Source: a virus
Reading direction: 5' to 3' (one strand)
Length of the DNA: 64,000 nucleotides
IMG/VR virus record: IMGVR_UViG_3300047494_000058
Location: 1 to 64,000 of that record
The translations under genes were made by a program, and so were the position numbers. The notes under the pieces were generated by a model. The model ran no database searches. It was not told the origin of the DNA and saw nothing but the letters and a program-made list of their open reading frames with translations. This document shows, piece by piece, positions 58,923 through 64,000 of this stretch. Numbering within the stretch: position 1 is the first letter of the stretch; the number at the start of each line of letters is the position of its first letter.

Positions 58923-58951
58923 ATTACAACATGCCCGGGATCGGTTGTCAA
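58923..58951 (-). promoter_or_regulatory. Leftward early promoter
   Basis: Minus strand TTGACA, 17 nt, TGTAAT. Downstream sequence CAAGCTCGGGATTGATCAAC is shared with the promoter at 58073-58102, so the promoter unit itself is duplicated. Confidence 0.75.
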
Positions 58952-58955
58952 TCCC

Positions 58956-59183
58956 CTAGCCGCACAGCTTCTGTTCGGCCCGCACCCGGGCCATAGCCGC
59001 GTCGAGCCCGGGGCTGGTGAACTCGATCCTGTACCGGATACCGGCGCAGCCGCTTCGATTCGGACGCTGCTCCTCGATCGTCGCGAATCGGTCGCCGGCC
59101 GGTACGACCACCAACCACACGCCGGACTTCACGTTACGATCGTAGGTCGAGCGCTTAACGACCTTATAATATTTGCTTGGCAT
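58956..59183 (-). CDS. Hypothetical protein
   Basis: 75 residues from ATG 59183 with AGAGG 8 nt upstream. Small alpha/beta sequence (WLVVVPAGDRFATIEEQRPN, IRYRIEFTSPGLDAAMARVRAEQ). Unknown. Confidence 0.55.
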   Translation of the reverse strand: MPSKYYKVVKRSTYDRNVKSGVWLVVVPAGDRFATIEEQRPNRSGCAGIRYRIEFTSPGLDAAMARVRAEQKLCG

Positions 59184-59221
59184 TATCATATCCTCTATAT
59201 GTTTGACTTGACCGAGGCTCC

Positions 59222-59250
59222 ATTGGAACATGCCCCGGTCAAGTTGTCAA
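59222..59250 (-). promoter_or_regulatory. Leftward early promoter
   Basis: Minus strand TTGACA, 17 nt, TCCAAT, with GCATGT before the -10 and an imperfect dyad (ACTTGACCGGGG / CCTCGGTCAAGT) around it. Drives 58956-59183. Confidence 0.7.
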
Positions 59251-59255
59251 TCCCC

Positions 59256-59966
59256 CTAGCTCAGCTGCCGGTCGAGGCTGATGCCGGAACCGTAGACCGC
59301 GCCGGCCCGGCGGGCGTTCTCGTCGCGCAGCACCACCTTCGAGGTCTTGGTCCGGAGTTTCACGCCCGTGGTCGCCAGGAACTTATCATTCTCGACGGCC
59401 TCGCTCTTATAGATCACGGCCAGCGACATGCCGGTGGACGCGGCCGGCTTCGGCGCCTCGGCCTCGGCGCGCAGCGCCTGGCAGCGGGCGTATACCTTGT
59501 ACATCGCGCCCATCGCGAAGCTGGTGTACTGCGTCTGCAGGTGGGGGTAGGTCGCGCGCTGGTAGGCGCGGGCCTCGTTGTGGATCGAGGCCACCAGGTA
59601 CTTGGCCATCTCGCGGGCGGTCACCGCGTTGGAGGTGCGGCCGATGAAGTTGTGGTGGGCCTGGCCCGAACCCCGGACCTTGGTGTAGTAGTACGAGCAG
59701 AAGAACAGTTCGGCCGCGGCCATCGCGACCTGCCGCGCCCACGGGTAGCCGAGGAAGGTGTCCATCTGCTGCTCGCGGGCCTCACCCGGTGCCGGCTTCT
59801 TGGTGGTCGCGGTCACGCTGGCGATGTCGATGTTGTACTTGGCCATCGTAGCGTACGCCATCCGCAGCGCGTTGTCGCGCTCGCCCTCAGTGGTGCCCTT
59901 GTCTGCGGCCAGGGCCAGCATCTTAGCGATGCGGGAAGTGACGCGGTCGGTGTTCTGATTTTCCAT
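59256..59966 (-). CDS. DUF2786 family protein
   Basis: 236 residues. N-terminal SRIAKMLALAADKGTTEGERDNALRMAYATMAKYNID matches DUF2786, followed by a variable alpha/beta domain (FFCSYYYTKVRG, NFIGRTSNAVTAREMAKYL). The family is frequent in phages; role unknown. Promoter at 60006-60035. Confidence 0.8.
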   Translation of the reverse strand: MENQNTDRVTSRIAKMLALAADKGTTEGERDNALRMAYATMAKYNIDIASVTATTKKPAPGEAREQQMDTFLGYPWARQVAMAAAELFFCSYYYTKVRGSGQAHHNFIGRTSNAVTAREMAKYLVASIHNEARAYQRATYPHLQTQYTSFAMGAMYKVYARCQALRAEAEAPKPAASTGMSLAVIYKSEAVENDKFLATTGVKLRTKTSKVVLRDENARRAGAVYGSGISLDRQLS

Positions 59967-60005
59967 TGCTACTATCCTCTATGATTGGTGAAATCGACGG
60001 TAAAC

Positions 60006-60035
60006 ATTACAACACGGGTGGCCGTGGGCTGTCAA
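60006..60035 (-). promoter_or_regulatory. Leftward early promoter
   Basis: Minus strand TTGACA, 18 nt, TGTAAT, with CCGTGT before the -10. Upstream of the DUF2786 gene. Confidence 0.75.
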
Positions 60036-60206
60036 TTATTTCGTGTTGTCGGCCCGGGCCAGCGCGGCCTCGGCCTCTTCCCGCGTCTCGTACATGCCGG
60101 CCGCCTGCTCGAAGCCGTCGTCGGTCGTCTCGTACACGATCCAACTGCAGCCGGCGCTGTGCAGGTACGAACTGATGCGGCGGGCGGTGACTTTAGGGTG
60201 GTTCAT
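60036..60206 (-). CDS. 56-residue hypothetical protein
   Basis: Read directly: MNHPKVTARRISSYLHSAGC..., ending EAEAALARADNTK. GAGGATAG ribosome site 6 nt before ATG. Small alpha/beta sequence with an acidic C-terminal helix. Its stop immediately precedes the promoter for the DUF2786 gene. Unknown. Confidence 0.65.
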   Translation of the reverse strand: MNHPKVTARRISSYLHSAGCSWIVYETTDDGFEQAAGMYETREEAEAALARADNTK

Positions 60207-60243
60207 GGTGCTATCCTCTATGTTGGTGCGAATCCGAGAAAAG

Positions 60244-60273
60244 ATTAGAACACGGCCGGACAGACCGTGTCAA
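60244..60273 (-). promoter_or_regulatory. Leftward early promoter
   Basis: Minus strand TTGACA, 18 nt, TCTAAT, with CCGTGT before the -10. Drives the 60036-60206 gene. Confidence 0.75.
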
Positions 60274-60281
60274 TATGTTGA

Positions 60282-60482
60282 TTACCAGATGCCCAGGGCG
60301 CGGTCTTCGATCTCCTGTTCAGCCGACGCCTTGGAGTCCAACATGGCCTCGTACGCGATCTCGCCGTCCTCGTCCGGGATGTAGGTATCCTGGTCGTACC
60401 AATAGGAGTCGATGCCCTCGGGGCCGCCGTAGTCCTCGTACTCGATGTAGGCCGTCGCTGCGTTCACCTTTGCTTGTGCCAT
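60282..60482 (-). CDS. Acidic small protein
   Basis: 66 residues, very acidic and Tyr-rich (AYIEYEDYGGPEGIDSYWYD, IPDEDGEIAYEAMLD). Could be a DNA mimic or inhibitor, a common property of small early phage proteins, but this is only compositional. Ribosome site GAGGATAA. Confidence 0.55.
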   Translation of the reverse strand: MAQAKVNAATAYIEYEDYGGPEGIDSYWYDQDTYIPDEDGEIAYEAMLDSKASAEQEIEDRALGIW

Positions 60483-60516
60483 GTCCGTTATCCTCTATAA
60501 GTGAAACCGAGAACAT

Positions 60517-60546
60517 ATTACAACACATTGATCATCATTGATACAA
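60517..60546 (-). promoter_or_regulatory. Leftward early promoter
   Basis: Minus strand TTGTAT, 18 nt, TGTAAT with TGTG before the -10; overlaps the 3' end of the nuclease gene. Drives 60282-60482. Confidence 0.6.
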
Positions 60547-60942
60547 GTATATCTGGTCCTGGAGCCTGTGCAGCTGGCCGTTGCGGGCGTGGCTCATGGC
60601 GAGCTTCATCTCCTCGACGTCCAGGACCTTGTCGACCCACAACTCGTGCCCGACGAGCAGCGGCTCATGGCCGCGCCACAGCTTGTGCATGTCGTCCTCC
60701 AGGTCGTACTTGAGGAGGAACGCGTTGCCGTAGTTGCTCCAATGGCGGCGCAGGAAGTGACCCTGCTCGGCGCGCACTTTAGAGTCGACCTTGAGTTCGA
60801 GCCAGCAAAAGACGAACGGCCACTCGATGACCAGGTCGGAGGGGCCGGGACAGCCCGCCTCCATCACTTGGGTGACTTCGCAGCCGGCGCCAGTGAACGC
60901 CTTGCGGACCCGCCCGGAATACCTCTGTTCGAGCTTCGTCAT
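60535..60942 (-). CDS. VRR-NUC-like PD-(D/E)XK nuclease
   Basis: 135 residues from ATG 60942. CPGPSDLVIEWPFVFCWLELKV, followed by a QGHFLRRH segment, matches the VRR-NUC/Holliday-resolvase-like core (G-x-S/D-D...E-x-K). Small stand-alone VRR-NUC nucleases act in phage recombination or DNA processing. First gene of the leftward block, adjacent to the repeat-rich control region. Confidence 0.72.
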   Translation of the reverse strand: MTKLEQRYSGRVRKAFTGAGCEVTQVMEAGCPGPSDLVIEWPFVFCWLELKVDSKVRAEQGHFLRRHWSNYGNAFLLKYDLEDDMHKLWRGHEPLLVGHELWVDKVLDVEEMKLAMSHARNGQLHRLQDQIYLYQ

Positions 60943-61003
60943 GGCCCATGAAACCACGGGAAGAGGCCCGCAGGCAAACCCTCCGAGAGTCAACGAGACC
61001 GGC

Positions 61004-61047
61004 CGACCATATTCGGACGCGACATTCGACCATATTCGGACGCGACG
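61004..61047. repeat. 20-bp direct repeat, two copies
   Basis: CGACCATATTCGGACGCGAC occurs at 61004-61023 and 61028-61047, separated by 4 nt (24-bp period). Likely protein binding sites. Confidence 0.85.
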
Positions 61048-61069
61048 TTACCTTGGTACCACGGTAACG
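61046..61069. repeat. 24-bp near-perfect palindrome
   Basis: Arms CGTTACC and GGTAACG around a KpnI-like GGTACC core; one mismatched pair. Overlaps the end of the second direct repeat. Operator-like. Confidence 0.75.
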
Positions 61070-61112
61070 AATATACGATATGCCCTAGGAGATATAGCGT
61101 CCGAGATGCCAA

Positions 61113-61293
61113 CCATGTCCACCAACGATGTCCAGCCTCTTGAGGCCCTCCTTCGATAGGTCCGGAAACCATGTCCACGAACGGTGTCCAAATCGATCGA
61201 GGCCCTCCTTGGGGTTGGACATGGTTCGTGGACATGGTTCCAAAACCTATCGAAGCGAGGCCCTGGCTGGCTGGACATCGTCGGTGGACATCG
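61113..61293. repeat. Nested imperfect inverted repeat with eight TGTCCA hexamers
   Basis: Outer arms 61113-61137 and 61269-61293 match at 23 of 25 positions. Inner arms 61151-61191 and 61215-61255 match at about 35 of 41. Each arm contains two copies of a unit with paired TGTCCA hexamers 13 bp apart (for example 61116 and 61129). A large hairpin or cruciform can form, centred near 61203. Confidence 0.85.
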
Positions 61294-61303
61294 TTCCTGT
61301 ATA

Positions 61304-61315
61304 TACAGACCCTAT
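61304..61315. promoter_or_regulatory. CTGTATATACAG palindrome
   Basis: Perfect 12-bp palindrome, followed by ACCCTATTGC. A partner (CTGTCTATACAG, about 61429-61440) lies within the loop of the 18-bp inverted repeat and is also flanked by GCAATAGGG in inverse orientation. Shorter than a proteobacterial LexA box. Likely a phage regulator site. Confidence 0.6.
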
Positions 61316-61404
61316 TGCACTACTCCGCGGTGCCGTGAGCACTCCGGGGGATACCAGAAGAGGGAAACGCGCTACACGGGGCTTAAGTCCGCGCCGGGCG
61401 AGGC

Positions 61405-61468
61405 TTACGATGTCCACGCAATAGGGCTGTCTATACAGTGCGTAATGGGCATTGCGTGGACATCGTAA
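61405..61468. repeat. Perfect 18-bp inverted repeat
   Basis: Left arm TTACGATGTCCACGCAAT (61405-61422) and its exact reverse complement (61451-61468), with a 28-nt loop. Each arm carries one TGTCCA hexamer of the same kind as in the 61113-61293 element. Confidence 0.9.
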
Positions 61469-61571
61469 AGGTCGTCCGCGGTGGGTATAGAGGTTACGTA
61501 GCGGGCTCGCTACACGGGCCAGTGCGTGTTACGTGCGCGCACACGAGGGGCGGCCTTGACAGCCTGGCCGC

Positions 61572-61600
61572 TTGTCATCTAGACGGTCCCGTGGTACAAT
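61572..61600 (+). promoter_or_regulatory. Rightward sigma70-type promoter
   Basis: TTGTCA, 17 nt, TACAAT on the plus strand. It faces the regulator and terminase genes and is the best-looking rightward promoter in the region. Confidence 0.65.
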
Positions 61601-61631
61601 CGCTGCTCACCCCAGGGAGTGCTTGACCAAC

Positions 61632-61832
61632 ATGGCGTTAATCGGATTTGATGTCGAAAGGGGGACTTCCCAGCGCCGGGATCTTGTGATATACTGGCTG
61701 CCTGTCGATCGTCCCTCGACCTCCAGCGCCGTTCGTCCGGCCGGCCAATGTCGACGGGGTGAGAGGGACGTGAGACAGATCAACCGACCGAGCCGCCAAC
61801 AAGTGCCGTCCTGTCAAGGGTTCTCGCAATGA
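61632..61832 (+). CDS. Possible small leader protein
   Basis: 66 residues from ATG 61632 (MALIGFDVERGTSQRRDLVIYW...). The ribosome site is weak. Its TGA overlaps the next ATG as ATGA, the coupling seen throughout this genome, which supports translation. Sequence is Arg/Ser rich and matches no family. Confidence 0.4.
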   Translation: MALIGFDVERGTSQRRDLVIYWLPVDRPSTSSAVRPAGQCRRGERDVRQINRPSRQQVPSCQGFSQ

Positions 61833-62269
61833 GGCCCGGCCCCGACGAGATCGACATCTGGGGCATGGACTGGGCGAAGCAACGCCGCATCATGCTGGGC
61901 ATCATCCCGGGTTCGATGATCCCGCTCCGTGACCACATCGGCAAGATCCGCTGCACCCTGGCCCAGGTCCGAGAAGACGGCGACGGAGCCGGTCAGAACA
62001 CGCTCAACGGTCACCCTAATCAAGACTGGCCCGAGGTCTACACTGGCTTGTCGCTTACTGTCCACCGGGCTTACTCGGTGATGCCCGGTATCAACAAGCA
62101 AATCATGAATCTACACTACGTCTGGCGCGAGATCTCGGCGCGGCTCAAGGCCGAGGAGCTTGGAGTATCGCTGGCGCAGTATTGGATACACGTCGGCAAC
62201 ACCAAGTCGTTCCTGTTCGGGGCCGTGACAATAAATAGGCCGGTCGATGTCTCTAGAGCATCTAGATAA
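61829..62269 (+). CDS. Putative phage transcription regulator / antiterminator-like
   Basis: 146 residues, AAGGG about 10 nt upstream. The C-terminal NLHYVWREISARLKAEELGVSLAQYWIHVGNTKSFLFGA resembles the sigma-like or Q-type helix-turn-helix region of phage late regulators (RinA/ArpU-like). It is located just before the terminase genes, where late activators are often encoded. Assignment is tentative. Confidence 0.55.
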   Translation: MRPGPDEIDIWGMDWAKQRRIMLGIIPGSMIPLRDHIGKIRCTLAQVREDGDGAGQNTLNGHPNQDWPEVYTGLSLTVHRAYSVMPGINKQIMNLHYVWREISARLKAEELGVSLAQYWIHVGNTKSFLFGAVTINRPVDVSRASR

Positions 62270-62471
62270 TCTAGACGCCATCAGCAGGGCCCGCCGCCTG
62301 GGGTCAGACGCCGCCGACAGGATTCCCTCGAACGTCTCCCTGGCCCCGCCGCCGACGCCGTCACTGGTCGGTCGGACCGGCTGGCGGCCGAGGAAGGCGC
62401 GGAAAGGGGTCTTCCTTCGGCGCGGAGCCCAGACCCGCTACCGTAGTAGCGATCCCCCACCCAGCGCCTGA
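62247..62471 (+). CDS. Possible small Arg-rich protein
   Basis: 74 residues starting inside the 3' end of the regulator gene (MSLEHLDNLDAISRARRLG...), with Pro/Arg-rich remainder. No good ribosome site was found. The first codons overlap three TCTAGA sites with 9-bp spacing. May be a shadow reading frame, hence low confidence. Confidence 0.3.
   Translation: MSLEHLDNLDAISRARRLGSDAADRIPSNVSLAPPPTPSLVGRTGWRPRKARKGVFLRRGAQTRYRSSDPPPSA
62252..62275. repeat. Three TCTAGA palindromes with 9-bp period
   Basis: TCTAGA at 62252, 62261 and 62270, exactly 9 bp apart. A further TCTAGA overlaps the rightward promoter spacer at 61578. Rare palindrome for a GC-rich genome, so possibly operator sites. Confidence 0.6.
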
Positions 62472-62510
62472 CGGAGAGCCTCCCGTTGGGCCGAACTTTT
62501 TACGGTTAAT

Positions 62511-62969
62511 ATGTCGAACACCCCCATTCCCACCTCGAAAGTTGACGGCGTCCCGGTTCACCAGGGCGTTGGCCTGGAACACGTGCCGACCGCCAAGCTG
62601 CGCCACGAGGTTGCCGCAATGAGCCGTGTCGGGACGCCGCGTCATATGATTGCGGCCTTGGTTAAGATGTCGACGCCTTGTCTCCTCAAGCATTATCAGA
62701 CGGAGCTTGACGAGGGCAAGGCCAGCGGCGTCTACAGCGTCGGCAAGAACCTGCTAACCCAGTGCCGCAAGGGCAATACCAAGGCCATCATGTTCTACCT
62801 GCAGACGCAGGCCGGATGGCGCGTCACCCAGGTCGTGCAGAAGCAGACGCTGGGCGCCGACGGTAACCCGGTCGAGCCGCCGACGGTCAAGGATGCGGGC
62901 GATGCAATTCGTGACTTCATGGACCTGCTCGCCAAGCCCAAGGCGGACGACGAGCCTGAAGACGAGTAA
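62511..62969 (+). CDS. terS: Terminase small subunit
   Basis: 152 residues. Residues ~35-105 (LRHEVAAMSRVGTPRHMIAALVKMSTPCLLKHYQTEL...SVGKNLLTQCRKGNTKAIMFYLQTQAGWR) match the small terminase pattern: an HTH-like DNA-binding domain followed by a helical oligomerisation region. Acidic C-terminal tail. It recognises the packaging site and sits just before terL. Confidence 0.82.
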   Translation: MSNTPIPTSKVDGVPVHQGVGLEHVPTAKLRHEVAAMSRVGTPRHMIAALVKMSTPCLLKHYQTELDEGKASGVYSVGKNLLTQCRKGNTKAIMFYLQTQAGWRVTQVVQKQTLGADGNPVEPPTVKDAGDAIRDFMDLLAKPKADDEPEDE

Positions 62970-62974
62970 GCACG

Positions 62975-64000
62975 GTGGCGTTCATCCTCGAAGACTTTGA
63001 CCACAAGAACCCTGATTACCCGGCCGTCATAGCCTGGCGCAAGTCGCTGTTGCTGACATTACGCAGCCGGCCGCAGGCGGTCCTCGACGCGAAGCAGTTC
63101 TACAAGGCTTACCCGGCCAAGTTCATCAGCCACTGGGGCTGGACGGTTGACCCGCGCAACGTCGAGCGCAACCTGCCGTCGGTCATTCCTTTCGTGCTGT
63201 TCAAGCGCCAGGAGGAGTGGATCGAGTGGTTCCTGGAGCGCTGGCGGGCCGGCGAGCCCGGTATTACCGAGAAGACGCGCGATATGGGCATGAGTTGGCT
63301 TACGGTCGCGCTGGCTTGTACGATCTGCCTGTTCAATGACGGTGTGGTCGGTGGCTTCGGCTCCCGCAAGGAGGAGTACGTCGACAAGATCGGCAGCCCC
63401 AAGTCGCTGTTCGAGAAGGCCCGTACCTTCATGCAGTGCTTACCGTATGAGTTCCTGGGCGGCTGGGAGCGGTCCAAGCATGCCCCGCACCTGCGTATCC
63501 TTTTCCCCGGCACGGGTTCGATGCTCGGTGGCGAGTCCGGCGACGGCATCGGCCGCGGCGACCGGACGAGCTTCTACATCGTCGATGAGGCCGCGTTCCT
63601 TGAGCGCCCGCAGCTGGTGGACGCGTCGCTGTCGCAGACGACCCACTGCCGGCAGGACGTCTCGACGCCGAATGGCACCGGCAACCCATTTGCCACGCGC
63701 CGCTTCTCGGGCAAGATCAAGGTGTTCACGTTCCATTGGCGCGATGACCCGCGCAAGGACGACGCCTGGTACCAGAAGCAGGTAGACGAACTTGATGAGG
63801 TTACGGTCGCGGCCGAGATTGACATCAACTACTCGGCTTCGGTCGAGGGCGTCGTCATCCCCAGCCTGTGGGTACAGGCCGCCATCGGCGCGCACCAGCG
63901 CCTGGGCATCTCGCCCACCGGCCGCCGGTATGTGGGTCTGGACGTCGCCGACGAGGGCACCGACAAGAACGCGATGGCCGGCCGCCACGGCTTCCTGCTG
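62975..64000 (+). CDS. terL: Terminase large subunit, 5' part
   Basis: GTG start 6 nt after the terS stop; the frame stays open for 342 codons to the window edge. Visible motifs: the adenine-binding-like FVLFKRQEEWIEWFLERW, a deviant Walker A TEKTRDMGMSW, Walker B FYIVDEAAF, coupling motif STPNGTGNPF and the start of the nuclease domain (YVGLDVADEGTDKNA). Packaging motor ATPase and nuclease. Truncated by the window. Confidence 0.9.
   Translation, partial: MAFILEDFDHKNPDYPAVIAWRKSLLLTLRSRPQAVLDAKQFYKAYPAKFISHWGWTVDPRNVERNLPSVIPFVLFKRQEEWIEWFLERWRAGEPGITEKTRDMGMSWLTVALACTICLFNDGVVGGFGSRKEEYVDKIGSPKSLFEKARTFMQCLPYEFLGGWERSKHAPHLRILFPGTGSMLGGESGDGIGRGDRTSFYIVDEAAFLERPQLVDASLSQTTHCRQDVSTPNGTGNPFATRRFSGKIKVFTFHWRDDPRKDDAWYQKQVDELDEVTVAAEIDINYSASVEGVVIPSLWVQAAIGAHQRLGISPTGRRYVGLDVADEGTDKNAMAGRHGFLL

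Larger units (their letters stand above)
60943..61631 (+). other. Gene-free control region (candidate origin or pac/cos site)
   Basis: About 690 bp with no convincing gene on either strand. It separates the leftward replication arm from the rightward terminase arm and is filled with direct repeats, an imperfect 180-bp inverted repeat with TGTCCA hexamers, a near-perfect 24-bp palindrome, two CTGTNTATACAG palindromes and a perfect 18-bp inverted repeat (listed separately). Function inferred: origin of replication, packaging initiation or regulatory hub. Confidence 0.7.

Noticed and set aside
61304-61315. LexA-type SOS box
   Set aside because: The palindrome is CTGT-N4-ACAG (12 bp); the proteobacterial LexA box is CTGT-N8-ACAG, so spacing does not fit.
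60943-61631. CRISPR array
   Set aside because: Repeats are inverted and unequal with no regular spacers; they look like origin or operator repeats.
1-64000. tRNA genes
   Set aside because: No cloverleaf with CCA-type acceptor was recognised by eye in the intergenic gaps; a tRNA search program would be needed to be sure.
1-64000. Prophage or integrative element
   Set aside because: No integrase, excisionase, attachment repeat or lysogenic repressor was recognised.

Overview
The window is most of the genome of a GC-rich tailed phage with a contractile tail (myovirus morphology). It encodes a DUF3383-type sheath, a DUF3277-type tube, a Gp138-type spike and a baseplate J protein. No integrase, excisionase or lysogeny repressor was recognised, so a virulent lifestyle is likely. 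An M15 endolysin, a lipobox lipoprotein and a surface cellulase point to a Gram-negative, probably cellulose-producing host, but the sequence does not identify it. The large terminase runs off the right edge, and no portal or rest of terL is present. The part not seen therefore probably joins position 64000 to position 1 in a circularly permuted genome slightly larger than 64 kb.

Layout. (1) 1-11643, rightward: an adsorption and depolymerase block with repeat-rich fibre proteins, a beta-helix tailspike, and a 957-residue protein with a GH5 cellulase domain between fibronectin III domains. (2) 11645-19838, rightward: prohead protease with a nested scaffold start, cement protein, major capsid protein, head-tail joining proteins, sheath, tube and the first tail assembly chaperone. 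(3) 19362-27982, rightward: a chaperone extended by -1 frameshifting, a short tape measure with a lysozyme domain, baseplate proteins and a tail fibre. (4) 28034-30667, rightward: lysis genes and small proteins. (5) 30620-60942, leftward: about 60 tightly overlapping early, nucleotide and replication genes. (6) 60943-61631: a gene-free, repeat-rich control region (candidate origin or packaging site). (7) 61632-64000, rightward: a putative late regulator, terS and terL.

The central discovery is a complete-looking Z-genome (2-aminoadenine replacing adenine) module in the leftward arm. It comprises a PurZ-type adenylosuccinate synthetase with Ser instead of the catalytic Asp (42463-43608), a MazZ-like MazG pyrophosphohydrolase overlapping it (41906-42466), a DpoZ-like family A DNA polymerase overlapping it on the other side (43605-45446), and a DatZ-like HD phosphohydrolase (38603-39181). 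Together these would supply dGMP, make the dZMP precursor, remove dATP and polymerise dZTP. An archaeo-eukaryotic-type primase, two SF1 helicases, an SNF2-like helicase and a VRR-NUC-like nuclease complete a replication set.

Other notable features are a canonical CCCTTTT slippery site in the tail chaperone gene, an SF1 helicase whose Walker A loop is disrupted by an apparent 8-nt insertion next to an HNH homing endonuclease gene, a family of at least nine near-identical early promoters, several very small genes (35-59 codons) fitted by 1-11 nt overlaps, and a 690-bp control region made of nested inverted repeats.
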